DNA of 43,179 nucleotides. It comes from Bacteriovorax sp. (lineage in GTDB: Bacteria > Bdellovibrionota > Bacteriovoracia > Bacteriovoracales > Bacteriovoracaceae). Shown here in pieces: positions 25,181 through 32,403 of the stretch (positions within the stretch are counted from its first letter, which is position 1; every line of letters starts with the position of its first letter). The position numbers and the translations under genes are program-made. The stretch lies in NCBI GenBank assembly GCA_014377485.1, contig JACMPM010000099.1, positions 1 to 43,179 on the forward strand, in the 5' to 3' direction. Under the pieces are notes generated by a model. That model was not told the DNA's origin, made no database searches, and was given only the letters and a program-made list of their open reading frames with translations.

Positions 25181-26101
25181 TTACCCTAGCATTTTTTCAA
25201 ATTCAGACAGAAGTTCTTCCGCTGATTTTTGTTCGCCTTCCACGACAGGAACATCTTCTGGAACTTCAACCACAGCAGCTTTTGCTGCCGGCTTATTTTC
25301 TTCTATCGCCCGAGCCATTTCAGCTTCTAAATCAATTTCTTCTTCCATTACTGGTGCTGCAACTGTGGCAGGTGCTGGTATAGCTGCAGCAACTACTGCC
25401 TCTGGAATTTTCACTTGAGCCCCTCTTCTTAAGGCAGCCAATTCAGCTTTAAGCTGGTCATTTTCTTGTTGAAGTCTTTTTAAATTAGCCAAATCTTCTT
25501 CGATAATTTCGTATTCTTTTAAGCGTTCGCGCAGGTCATTGCGCTCGTTTGTGACAACCGTCAAATCCTGCTTCAGATTAGGGTCTCCGCCACTGCCCGC
25601 TTTTGCCTCTGCCAATTGCGCTTGAAGTGCAGCTACATCTTTTTTAAGCATGTCAGCTTCAGCACTTCCACCTTTACCTGAACCTAACTCTTGCATTCTT
25701 TTTTCGAGATCAGAAATCTGCTTTGTGCGGTCATTTAATTTTAAAGAAAGGGATGCGATCTCAGCGTTCTTTTGATTCACTTCTTCTGATCCAGAACCTA
25801 CTCCAATATTCATTGATGATGGTAAATCACCAACGGCAACCACAGAAGGAATTCCATTGCCCATATCCAAACCACCGCCTCTAAAAAGAGATGATTTTAA
25901 TGCAGTAGAATTTTGAATAATTGAATCGAGATAATTTTTTACTACGCTTGCTGGTATTTCATGAGTGAGTTGATGAAATTTTTTTCTGTTATAAAACCAG
26001 TAAGCAATAATACTTGCCATGGTGATTAGCAACATCATGCTAAAAACAGTTATTGTTTCATCTGTAAATTTTGTAAGAATTAAACGTAATGTTTCTGACA
26101 C
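25181..26101 (-). CDS. Membrane-anchored coiled-coil protein, unknown
   Basis: A 306-residue protein with one N-terminal transmembrane segment (about 17-36, FSMMLLITMASIIAYWFY), a Gly/Ser linker, a coiled coil (about 108-235, broken by two Gly/Ser-rich stretches, e.g. LGSGKGGS and KAGSGGD), an Ala/Pro/Val/Glu-rich linker and a conserved-looking acidic end, SAEELLSEFEKMLG. The orientation is probably cytoplasmic for the long part. The start codon is GTG at 26101 with AAGGGACC upstream. A cell-envelope or polar scaffold role is a guess; no catalytic domain is present. Confidence 0.65.
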   Translation of the reverse strand: MSETLRLILTKFTDETITVFSMMLLITMASIIAYWFYNRKKFHQLTHEIPASVVKNYLDSIIQNSTALKSSLFRGGGLDMGNGIPSVVAVGDLPSSMNIGVGSGSEEVNQKNAEIASLSLKLNDRTKQISDLEKRMQELGSGKGGSAEADMLKKDVAALQAQLAEAKAGSGGDPNLKQDLTVVTNERNDLRERLKEYEIIEEDLANLKRLQQENDQLKAELAALRRGAQVKIPEAVVAAAIPAPATVAAPVMEEEIDLEAEMARAIEENKPAAKAAVVEVPEDVPVVEGEQKSAEELLSEFEKMLG

Positions 26102-26139
26102 GGTCCCTTCCTAGGATAATCTTTTTCAATCTAAGATAA

Positions 26140-27081
26140 TTATATGCTTTTACTGAAAATTGACAAGATCTCTGAGTGCAAAGGAGCTCTTCCCGCCACA
26201 ATTGTTTCTTGGAAGGGATGGAATTTCTGACCAGCATAATCAGTTACTACAACTCCAGACTCTATACAGATAAGTCCGGCAGCAGAAACATCCCAAGCGG
26301 CCAGGCCTCTTTCCCAAAAGCAATCAAAAATTCCCTTGCTCACATAACAGAGATCAAGAGCAGCACTCCCCATTCGGCGAATTCCCCGACTTCTGCCAAT
26401 CATGTTTTTAAATAAAGTGAATTCCTCATCAAAGACCGGTCCTTTTTCAGTGGTAAACCCGGTAACTAATAAAGAGTTTTTAAGGCTTTTGATATTGCTA
26501 GATTTTTTTAAAGAAGTTATTTTTGATTTTTTAGCAGAAAGGTTGATGGTTTTAGTTCCCTTTCCCTTTATAGCATAAAAACATTCTCCAGAACTTGGTC
26601 TTAAAACAACCCCAACTACCGGTTCACCAAAATGGGCGAGCGAAATACAGACGCCAAAATAATCCAAACCGTTTAAGAAATTATTGGTACCATCCAGTGG
26701 GTCAATAATCCAAACCCATTCTTTATTTTTTAAAAAATCATAGCGAGACATTTCGCCTTTAAACTCTTTAAAGGCGCTCTCTTCGGCCAGAATAAAGTGA
26801 TCTGGATAGATTTTTTTGATCCCGTCCATAATGATTTTTTCTGATTCAGTATCAGCATTTGAGGCAATGCCCTGAGCTTCTTTGACAGTAATTTTGAGTG
26901 AAGAAATACGAAGCTGTTTCTTCATTAAATGTGCACCGGAAATTTTAGCCAGCTTTAAAGACAGTTTTAAAACATCATCATAATTTACTTTTACTATTTT
27001 TTTAGTAATTATTTTCGTCGTCTTCGTAGAGATCAACGTCTTGTTCGCTGTATTGGTCTTCGTCGTCGTTTTGGCTTTCAT
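26140..27081 (-). CDS. Inositol-monophosphatase-family phosphatase (SuhB-like)
   Basis: A Mg-dependent phosphatase of the IMPase family. Motifs: SNADTESEKIIMDGIKKIYP, ILAEE (metal Glu), WIIDPLDGTNNF (motif A, metal-binding Asp residues) and GLAAWDVSAAGLICIESG (motif B, WDxxAG). Substrates of relatives include inositol phosphate, histidinol phosphate, NADP and 3'-phosphoadenosine-5'-phosphate. The domain needs the helix starting YDDVLKLSLKLAK, yet there is no standard start codon between the end of yacG and that helix, so the start lies inside yacG. The ATG at 27081 with GGGA upstream is chosen (313 residues); ATG codons at 27096 and 27150 are alternatives. The first 30 residues are Lys/Thr-rich because they share DNA with the acidic tail of YacG. 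Confidence 0.82.
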   Translation of the reverse strand: MKAKTTTKTNTANKTLISTKTTKIITKKIVKVNYDDVLKLSLKLAKISGAHLMKKQLRISSLKITVKEAQGIASNADTESEKIIMDGIKKIYPDHFILAEESAFKEFKGEMSRYDFLKNKEWVWIIDPLDGTNNFLNGLDYFGVCISLAHFGEPVVGVVLRPSSGECFYAIKGKGTKTINLSAKKSKITSLKKSSNIKSLKNSLLVTGFTTEKGPVFDEEFTLFKNMIGRSRGIRRMGSAALDLCYVSKGIFDCFWERGLAAWDVSAAGLICIESGVVVTDYAGQKFHPFQETIVAGRAPLHSEILSIFSKSI

Positions 27082-27268
27082 TTTGCTTGTTCCCATTATT
27101 TTGATCAGTCTGATTTTTTTCTTTAGTAGGAACTCGATAACTTTCTTCAAACCAATGTCCGAGGTCTATCATCTTGCATCTTTCACAGCAGAAAGGTCTG
27201 AACTCTGATTTATAATAAGAAAAAACTTTGTCGCATTGAGGACAATTTACTTGTAATAATTTATTCAT
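27002..27268 (-). CDS. yacG: Zinc-binding YacG-family protein with acidic tail
   Basis: YacG proteins bind zinc through four cysteines and inhibit DNA gyrase in Escherichia coli. The 88-residue product has CPQC (9-12), PFCCERCKMIDLGHWFEE (31-48) and YRVP, the full family signature. A long acidic tail of Asp, Glu, Asn and Gln (about 53-88) extends beyond the usual length. The tail is encoded by the same DNA as the start of the phosphatase gene in another frame. The start overlaps the stop of the aminotransferase gene by 4 bases (ATGA), so the two are translationally coupled. Confidence 0.88.
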   Translation of the reverse strand: MNKLLQVNCPQCDKVFSYYKSEFRPFCCERCKMIDLGHWFEESYRVPTKEKNQTDQNNGNKQNESQNDDEDQYSEQDVDLYEDDENNY

Positions 27269-28050
27269 GCTAACTCACCATACCGCCCAAAAGCTGCTAC
27301 TACTTTTAGAAAAAGAGAGTCCTTTTTATCAAACATTAAATCTTCAAATTGCTCAACAAAACGTATTCCTTTAATCGAATTAGTTAACCAGATTTCTCGC
27401 GCTTTGAGAAGGTCTGACTTTGAAACGGGCACTTCTTTAATATTGAATTCCTGATATTGTAGTTTTTCTATAAGTTTTTTTCTAGTTACGCCATCTAAGA
27501 TGGTCGTTGAAGGTGGAGGAGTTATAATATCCCCTTCTGCATTAACTATAAATATATTAGAGGTGCTGGCCTCAGTTATATTTTGAGCATTATCAAAAAA
27601 CAAAACGTCATCGTAATTTTTAAATTTAGCCCTGACCAATTCCAAATCCGACTCAATATAATTTGATAATTTTAAAAATGATGGAATTAATCCCGCCGTC
27701 TTAACTTTTAGTGCAGACATTAATTTTACAGAATCTCTATGAGTTTCCAGAGCACGCTGCTGCAGATGAATACAATCATCAAAAATTGTGAGCCTGAAAT
27801 AATAATTCTTAATAGATTGAGAGTTAGAGTTTTTAAATACCTCTTCAACATAGTGCTTGATTTTTTCTATATTTTGAGCCCAACCAATTGTGGGAAATAA
27901 GAAATCAGCTCCCTTCACCAGACGTTCGAGATGAGAGTCAAGGAAAAGAATTCTTCCATTGTAAGAAATGAACGAAGTAAAAATTACATGACCTCTCTGT
28001 AGAGAGTTAACTTGATAGTGTTGTGCCATTTCACTTGATAATATATTCAT
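27265..28050 (-). CDS. Class IV pyridoxal-phosphate aminotransferase-like enzyme
   Basis: Fold-type IV PLP enzyme (branched-chain or D-amino-acid aminotransferase, or 4-amino-4-deoxychorismate lyase, PabC). Seen: LFLDSHLERLVKGADFL, FRLTIFDD, SFLKLSNYIESDLELVRAK with the lysine expected to bind PLP, ENITEASTSNIF-like DNAQNITEASTSNIFIV, and TTILDGVTRKKLIE. At 261 residues it is nearer to PabC/D-amino-acid enzymes than to IlvE (over 300). The ATG at 28050 is used; an ATG at 28029 is also possible. It diverges from the reductoisomerase-like gene. The substrate cannot be fixed by reading alone. Confidence 0.78.
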   Translation of the reverse strand: MNILSSEMAQHYQVNSLQRGHVIFTSFISYNGRILFLDSHLERLVKGADFLFPTIGWAQNIEKIKHYVEEVFKNSNSQSIKNYYFRLTIFDDCIHLQQRALETHRDSVKLMSALKVKTAGLIPSFLKLSNYIESDLELVRAKFKNYDDVLFFDNAQNITEASTSNIFIVNAEGDIITPPPSTTILDGVTRKKLIEKLQYQEFNIKEVPVSKSDLLKAREIWLTNSIKGIRFVEQFEDLMFDKKDSLFLKVVAAFGRYGELA

Positions 28051-28125
28051 TGATTGCTCTGGCCCCTTTCTGGATATAAGTGTAGCTTTAAGAAATTAGA
28101 ATTGCCAAGTGATTCAAGGAAAGAT

Positions 28126-29049
28126 ATGTCAAAGCAAAGCCCCATCGCCCTCATCGGATTTGGCTCACAGGCCAAGGCTTGGGCGTTAAATCTCAGAGAC
28201 TCGAAGGCAAGCTTTAAAATTGCCCTAAAGCCCAATAGTGCATCTAGAGCAAAGGCCATCGAAATGGGTTTTGAATGTATTGAACTTGAAAATCAAAACC
28301 TAGAAAATTTTTCAACTTTCTTAATGCTTATTCCAGACGACAAACATCTTTCTTTTTTCGATCGAAATCACAAATTTCTAAAAAAAAATTCTCACTTTAT
28401 TTATGCTCATGGATTCAGCCTTTCTAAAGATCGCTTACACGAAAAATACTCTCAATTTTCTCATTCACTTCTTGCTCCTAAGGCCATCGCCAGCGATGTA
28501 CGTTTTCAGTATGAGACAAAGGGAAAAATTGGTGCAGCTTTTTACGCTCAAACTATTGAAAATGAAATTGTCTTAAAAAATCTTGCGGTAGAGGTTGGCT
28601 TTACAGCTCTCTATAAAAGTCATTTTGATGAAGAATGCATCGCCGATCTTTTTTCAGAACAGTCGCTTCTATGCTCAGTTATTCCTTACGTCTCACTAAA
28701 GTCTTATAATCTCCTCAGAAAAAATGGAGTGTCAGCAGAAGTAGCTTTCATGGAATGTTATCTAGAATTAAAGTCAATCTCTCATGCCTTTGTTACGCTG
28801 GGACCTCAAGCTTTTTTTAATCTGATTTCTCCCAATGCTCTTATTGGCTCACAAAAAGGAAGAGAATTATTATTAAGTGAATCTTTCGATAAGGCCTTAG
28901 AGCAAATATTCTTAGATATAAAAAACAAACAATTTTTTAAAGAAGTAGAAATTGATGCCGACCTTCTTCGTCAAAAAGTTTTGAAAGAATGGGATCAAGA
29001 AGAACTTTCACAGACCTTTATTAAATTAAAACCAGAGTTAATTGTATGA
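28126..29049 (+). CDS. Diverged class I ketol-acid reductoisomerase homologue, candidate ketopantoate reductase
   Basis: A 307-residue homologue of IlvC. The Rossmann N-terminus IGFGSQAKAWALNLRDS (10-26) matches the IlvC glycine motif with a Gly-to-Ala change; KPNSASRAKAIEMGFE (35-50) is the NADPH loop region; AHGF (94-97) and LAPK (116-119) are kept. But the invariant GPG after APK is AIA (APKAIASDVR). In the knotted C-terminal domain the metal residues remain: DLFSEQ (Asp174, Glu178) and MECYLELK (Glu210, Glu214). The ISNTAEYG region is ISPNALIG. Its stop overlaps the panB start (ATGA), and coaX follows. IlvC can reduce ketopantoate in bacteria lacking PanE, so this is inferred to supply pantoate; a true acetohydroxyacid reductoisomerase is the alternative. 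Start ATG at 28126 has AAGGA upstream. Confidence 0.75.
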   Translation: MSKQSPIALIGFGSQAKAWALNLRDSKASFKIALKPNSASRAKAIEMGFECIELENQNLENFSTFLMLIPDDKHLSFFDRNHKFLKKNSHFIYAHGFSLSKDRLHEKYSQFSHSLLAPKAIASDVRFQYETKGKIGAAFYAQTIENEIVLKNLAVEVGFTALYKSHFDEECIADLFSEQSLLCSVIPYVSLKSYNLLRKNGVSAEVAFMECYLELKSISHAFVTLGPQAFFNLISPNALIGSQKGRELLLSESFDKALEQIFLDIKNKQFFKEVEIDADLLRQKVLKEWDQEELSQTFIKLKPELIV

Positions 29050-29831
29050 CTTATTTAAATCTTAAAACAAATTCCAAACTTAATACTCGCCAGATTCGCG
29101 GCTTTAAAAAAAGTACCGCCAACCGAACAATGCAAATGTTGACCTGTTATGATTTTCAAACGGCACAAGTTTTAAACGAAACAAGTCTCGATTTGATTCT
29201 TATTGGCGACAGTCTTGGAAATGTTATTTTAGGTTATGACTACACTATTGAAGTAAGTGTTGAGACCATGATTTTATTTTCAAAGGCCGTTAAAAAAGGA
29301 GCTCCTAATAAATTCGTAATAGCAGATCTTCCGTTTGGAAGTTACGCCTCAATGGAATTAGGACTTGCAAACTCAATTAAACTTTTTCAACAAAGTGGTG
29401 TTGAAGCTCTTAAACTTGAGGGTGCCTATCCTTATGAACTTCAATTGATAGAAAGACTGACCCAAATTGGAATTCCAGTTATGGGTCACATAGGTCTGAC
29501 TCCTCAATCTGTTCACGAACAAGGTGGTTACTACACTCACGGAAAAGACGAAAATTCTCAGGAAAAATTAATGAAAGAAGCATTGGCACTTGAAGCGGCC
29601 GGATGCTTTTCAATCGTATTGGAATTTGTAGAAGAAAATCTCGCGAAAAACATTACTGAAAAATTAAAAATTCCTACTATTGGAATTGGATCAGGATTTG
29701 GGACTGACGGACAAGTTCTGGTCATCAATGATCTTCTTCATTTAGGAAAAAATGATCCTCCGAAATTCTGTAAACCAATTGCTAATTTATATGCAACAAA
29801 AAAACAATTAATTGAAGAATACCTAAAATAA
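29046..29831 (+). CDS. panB: 3-methyl-2-oxobutanoate hydroxymethyltransferase
   Basis: PanB adds a hydroxymethyl group from methylene-tetrahydrofolate to 2-oxoisovalerate, giving ketopantoate. The 261-residue length is normal. Seen: MLTCYDFQTA (31-40), ILIGDSLGNVILGY (51-64, with the metal-binding Asp55), VIADLPFGSY, LKLEGAYPY, GIPVMGHIGLTPQSVH, and IVLEFV with the glutamate that acts as base in the family, then IPTIGIGSG. It overlaps the reductoisomerase-like gene by 4 bases and is directly followed by coaX (TAA then ATG), so the three are one translational unit. Confidence 0.96.
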   Translation: MTYLNLKTNSKLNTRQIRGFKKSTANRTMQMLTCYDFQTAQVLNETSLDLILIGDSLGNVILGYDYTIEVSVETMILFSKAVKKGAPNKFVIADLPFGSYASMELGLANSIKLFQQSGVEALKLEGAYPYELQLIERLTQIGIPVMGHIGLTPQSVHEQGGYYTHGKDENSQEKLMKEALALEAAGCFSIVLEFVEENLAKNITEKLKIPTIGIGSGFGTDGQVLVINDLLHLGKNDPPKFCKPIANLYATKKQLIEEYLK

Positions 29832-30542
29832 ATGCGAATCATAACTGTAGACAACGGCAATACAAATCCTCATGTTGGCATTTTTCAAGATGAAAAACTG
29901 CAATCCGTTATACCTTTAAAAGATTTTACGAAACTACAAGACGACTTTATTCTTATCTCTGATGTTGGAGCACCTCTTCCTTTTATACCTAGCTTTGATT
30001 TAAAAACAAAACGCCATTCAAAAGAAAATAATTATTTTTTTGATATGCCTGTTCAATATGCAGAGACTTTAGGTGATGACCGGCTGATATCGTCCTATTC
30101 ACTCTTTAAGCAAATAAAACCTGATGAGACAATTCTCCTCATTGATGCAGGAACATTTATAACGATGGATCTTATAAGCGAAAAAGGATTCCTTGGAGGT
30201 TATATATTTCCAGGGCTGAATGCATTTTTATTTTCTTACCAAAAAGGATCCAACTTGAGAATTCTAGCACCCAAAAAAGATTTTAAAATGACGGGACTTC
30301 CTCATTCAACCGAGGATGCAATACTAGGGGCAGCGGATTGTTATCTGGATTCGGTTTTAGAAAGCATAATAAAAACAACTTCCCCAAGTAAGATTGTAAT
30401 CACCGGGGGAAGTTTAGAATTGATCAAAAATAAAATTTTAAAACTTAATTTATCAGAAGTTCAAATTGAGACATGTCGTCACTTAATACACTCATCCCTT
30501 TTTTTGATATTTCAACATCATCTTCGTCCAAAATATCCTTAA
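29832..30542 (+). CDS. coaX: Type III pantothenate kinase
   Basis: CoaX phosphorylates pantothenate, the first step of CoA synthesis. The 236-residue protein has the ASKHA-fold motifs: IITVDNGNTN (3-12, phosphate loop with Asp7), LGDDRLI (80-86, usually GxDR), LLIDAGTFITMDLI (102-115) and FLGGYIFPGL (120-129), and ends with KIVITGG. It begins right after the panB stop. Its last 98 bases overlap the convergent small gene ending at 30445. panC and a coaBC gene are not in the window. Confidence 0.9.
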   Translation: MRIITVDNGNTNPHVGIFQDEKLQSVIPLKDFTKLQDDFILISDVGAPLPFIPSFDLKTKRHSKENNYFFDMPVQYAETLGDDRLISSYSLFKQIKPDETILLIDAGTFITMDLISEKGFLGGYIFPGLNAFLFSYQKGSNLRILAPKKDFKMTGLPHSTEDAILGAADCYLDSVLESIIKTTSPSKIVITGGSLELIKNKILKLNLSEVQIETCRHLIHSSLFLIFQHHLRPKYP

Positions 30543-30744
30543 GACGAACTGGAATTTCAACTGCACGGTATTTTTTCCCATTAGTCGTTCTAATCCAATA
30601 TCCTTTCACTAATTTTTCTTCAACAACCATACGGATAGGTTTTAAACTAATAATATGATCAACATTAATCAATAGTGATTCAAAAACATTATCAACTGAT
30701 TGACCATCTTTTGGTGAAACAATTCTAAATTTCTCTAAGGCCAT
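30445..30744 (-). CDS. Small protein of unknown function
   Basis: Not recognised. A 99-residue acidic soluble protein with strand-rich patterns (LLINVDHIISLKPIRMVVEE, YWIRTTNGKKYRAVEIP) and an acidic tail; the VDHIxxLKP and TxNGKxY pattern faintly recalls FlbD-like small regulators, too weakly to name it. The ATG at 30744 is chosen because GAGG lies 5 bases upstream; two earlier ATG codons lack a ribosome-binding site. The last 98 bases lie inside the end of coaX on the other strand, so one of the two ends could be misjudged. Confidence 0.6.
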   Translation of the reverse strand: MALEKFRIVSPKDGQSVDNVFESLLINVDHIISLKPIRMVVEEKLVKGYWIRTTNGKKYRAVEIPVRLKDILDEDDVEISKKGMSVLSDDMSQFELLIN

Positions 30745-30820
30745 AAATTCCTCTTTTGTCATAATTGCAGTTAGAGGATTATAGGCGAATGCCAATAAGT
30801 TAAAAGGGAGTTTGTAAGAT

Positions 30821-31537
30821 TTACATCTTTTGAATAACTCTAAGTCTTATTGCTACAAAGAGACTTATGAAGACCGGTAGGAAAAAACCTAAAAATTGCA
30901 ATTGAAAGTAAGCGACGGCCCCGATTAGAGAACCCAGGAAAAAGGAAATGAAGATCCCCAAGCGGCACCAAGTGGCGAATACTTCGGGTTTATGCAGCTT
31001 TTTTCTAGTCGTCCAGATTCTCACTAAACCAATACCAAAATCCGTCGTCAATCCCGTTAAATGAGTCGTGCGAATGACGGCCCCTGATGCCGAAGAAATG
31101 ACAGCATTTTGAAGACCGCAAGTGAAAGATAATAGAAAAAGTAAAAAATAATCGCGTCCAAAGTTAAAAGGCTCACCAAATTCACCAAAATAACCAGTAG
31201 AACCATAAATGGCGATAAATAAAAGATTGATAATTATTATAGAAAAAACAAATGAATATCTTGGACTCTTTTCTCTGATACGCTGTCTTTCTATTGACCA
31301 TGCTGAAAGCATTGCCCCAAAAACAAAAAAAACTGGTACAAGAAGCATCCCAAACATTTCACCAGCATGTTGCCTGGCCCCGTCAACTCCTGCAAGTGTT
31401 GCAAACCCCGTCACGTGAGAAACAAAACGGTGAACAGAGAGATACCCTCCGCTATTCAATGCTCCTCCTTGGAAGGCGAGCAAGAACCAAATAAATAAAT
31501 TTCGAGGGTCGTATAATGTATCTTGATCTCTAAACAT
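30821..31537 (-). CDS. YoaK/DUF1275-family membrane protein
   Basis: A 238-residue integral membrane protein with about six hydrophobic segments. The motifs GGALNSGGYLSVHRFVSHVTGFA (split around residues 24-46) and GLQNAVISSASGAVIRTTHLTGLTTD (split around 140-165) are typical of the YoaK/DUF1275 family (internal duplication with Gly/Asn-rich loops and THxTG). The function of the family is not known; transport is suspected. It diverges from tcdA with 56 bases between starts. Confidence 0.85.
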   Translation of the reverse strand: MFRDQDTLYDPRNLFIWFLLAFQGGALNSGGYLSVHRFVSHVTGFATLAGVDGARQHAGEMFGMLLVPVFFVFGAMLSAWSIERQRIREKSPRYSFVFSIIIINLLFIAIYGSTGYFGEFGEPFNFGRDYFLLFLLSFTCGLQNAVISSASGAVIRTTHLTGLTTDFGIGLVRIWTTRKKLHKPEVFATWCRLGIFISFFLGSLIGAVAYFQLQFLGFFLPVFISLFVAIRLRVIQKM

Positions 31538-31559
31538 CCACTAATTATTACCATCTGAC

Positions 31560-31588
31560 TTGGAAATGGAAAGGCATATATGTATAGT
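31560..31588 (+). promoter_or_regulatory. Near-consensus promoter of tcdA, likely leaderless
   Basis: TTGGAA (31560-31565), a 17-base spacer and TATAGT (31583-31588, 5/6). The tcdA ATG at 31594 follows after 5 bases, with no Shine-Dalgarno sequence. Confidence 0.6.
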
Positions 31589-31593
31589 TTATT

Positions 31594-32403
31594 ATGCAAA
31601 ATGAATTTGATTATGCTGATTTTAATCAGCGCTTTGGTGGCATCGCCAGACTTTATGGAGTTGAAGGTTTAAAAAAACTTTTGCATTCGCATGTTCTAGT
31701 TGTAGGCCTTGGTGGAGTAGGAACTTGGGCAGCAGAAGCACTTGCAAGGTCCGGAGTAGGGGCTATTACTTTAGTTGATCTCGATGATATCTGTATCACT
31801 AATACTAACCGCCAAATTCATGCTCATAATGCAATGTTTGGAGTGATGAAAGTAAAAGCTATTTCCGATCGCATTCTTGCCATTAACCCACAATGTAAAG
31901 TTCATGCTATTGAAGAATTTTTTACTTCCAGCACTGCAGAAATGATTCTTGATAGAAAATATGATTACGTTATTGATGCTATAGATAGTTTGCAAAATAA
32001 ATGCGTGCTAGCTTCTAAGTGCCAAGAGAAAAAATTTCCGTTAATCGTAACTGGTGGAGCTGCAGGAAAAAAAAATCCATCAATGATTAAAGTTGATGAC
32101 TTAGGACAGGCTTGTAACGATTCTCTTTTATTTTCACTTCGAAAAAGATTGCGCCAAGAATTTTCTTTTCCATCAGGAGAGAATTGTTCTCGAAGTAAAA
32201 AACAGGTTTTTAATATAGCTTGTGTCTATTCTGCAGAGGAACAAATGTTTCCTAAAAGTGATGGAAGCGTTTGTAATATAGCTGATCTTGAAACAAATCC
32301 TAAATTAGATTGCGAAACAGGAATGGGCTCCGTCACACACATCACCGGTATTTTTGGATTTATGGCCGCAAGTCATGTCATTAATCAACTAACACTTTTT
32401 TAA
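31594..32403 (+). CDS. tcdA: tRNA threonylcarbamoyladenosine dehydratase
   Basis: TcdA (CsdL) cyclises threonylcarbamoyladenosine at position 37 of tRNA to the hydantoin form, using ATP. The 269-residue protein is an E1-like enzyme: FGGIARLYG (14-22), nucleotide-binding VVGLGGVGTWAAEALARSG (36-54), LVDLDDICITNTNRQ with the Arg, VIDAIDSLQNK, and GSVTHITGIFGFMAA near the end. Length and motifs fit TcdA better than ThiF or MoeB, which carry more zinc cysteines. Its last 4 bases overlap the convergent TPR gene. Confidence 0.92.
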   Translation: MQNEFDYADFNQRFGGIARLYGVEGLKKLLHSHVLVVGLGGVGTWAAEALARSGVGAITLVDLDDICITNTNRQIHAHNAMFGVMKVKAISDRILAINPQCKVHAIEEFFTSSTAEMILDRKYDYVIDAIDSLQNKCVLASKCQEKKFPLIVTGGAAGKKNPSMIKVDDLGQACNDSLLFSLRKRLRQEFSFPSGENCSRSKKQVFNIACVYSAEEQMFPKSDGSVCNIADLETNPKLDCETGMGSVTHITGIFGFMAASHVINQLTLF

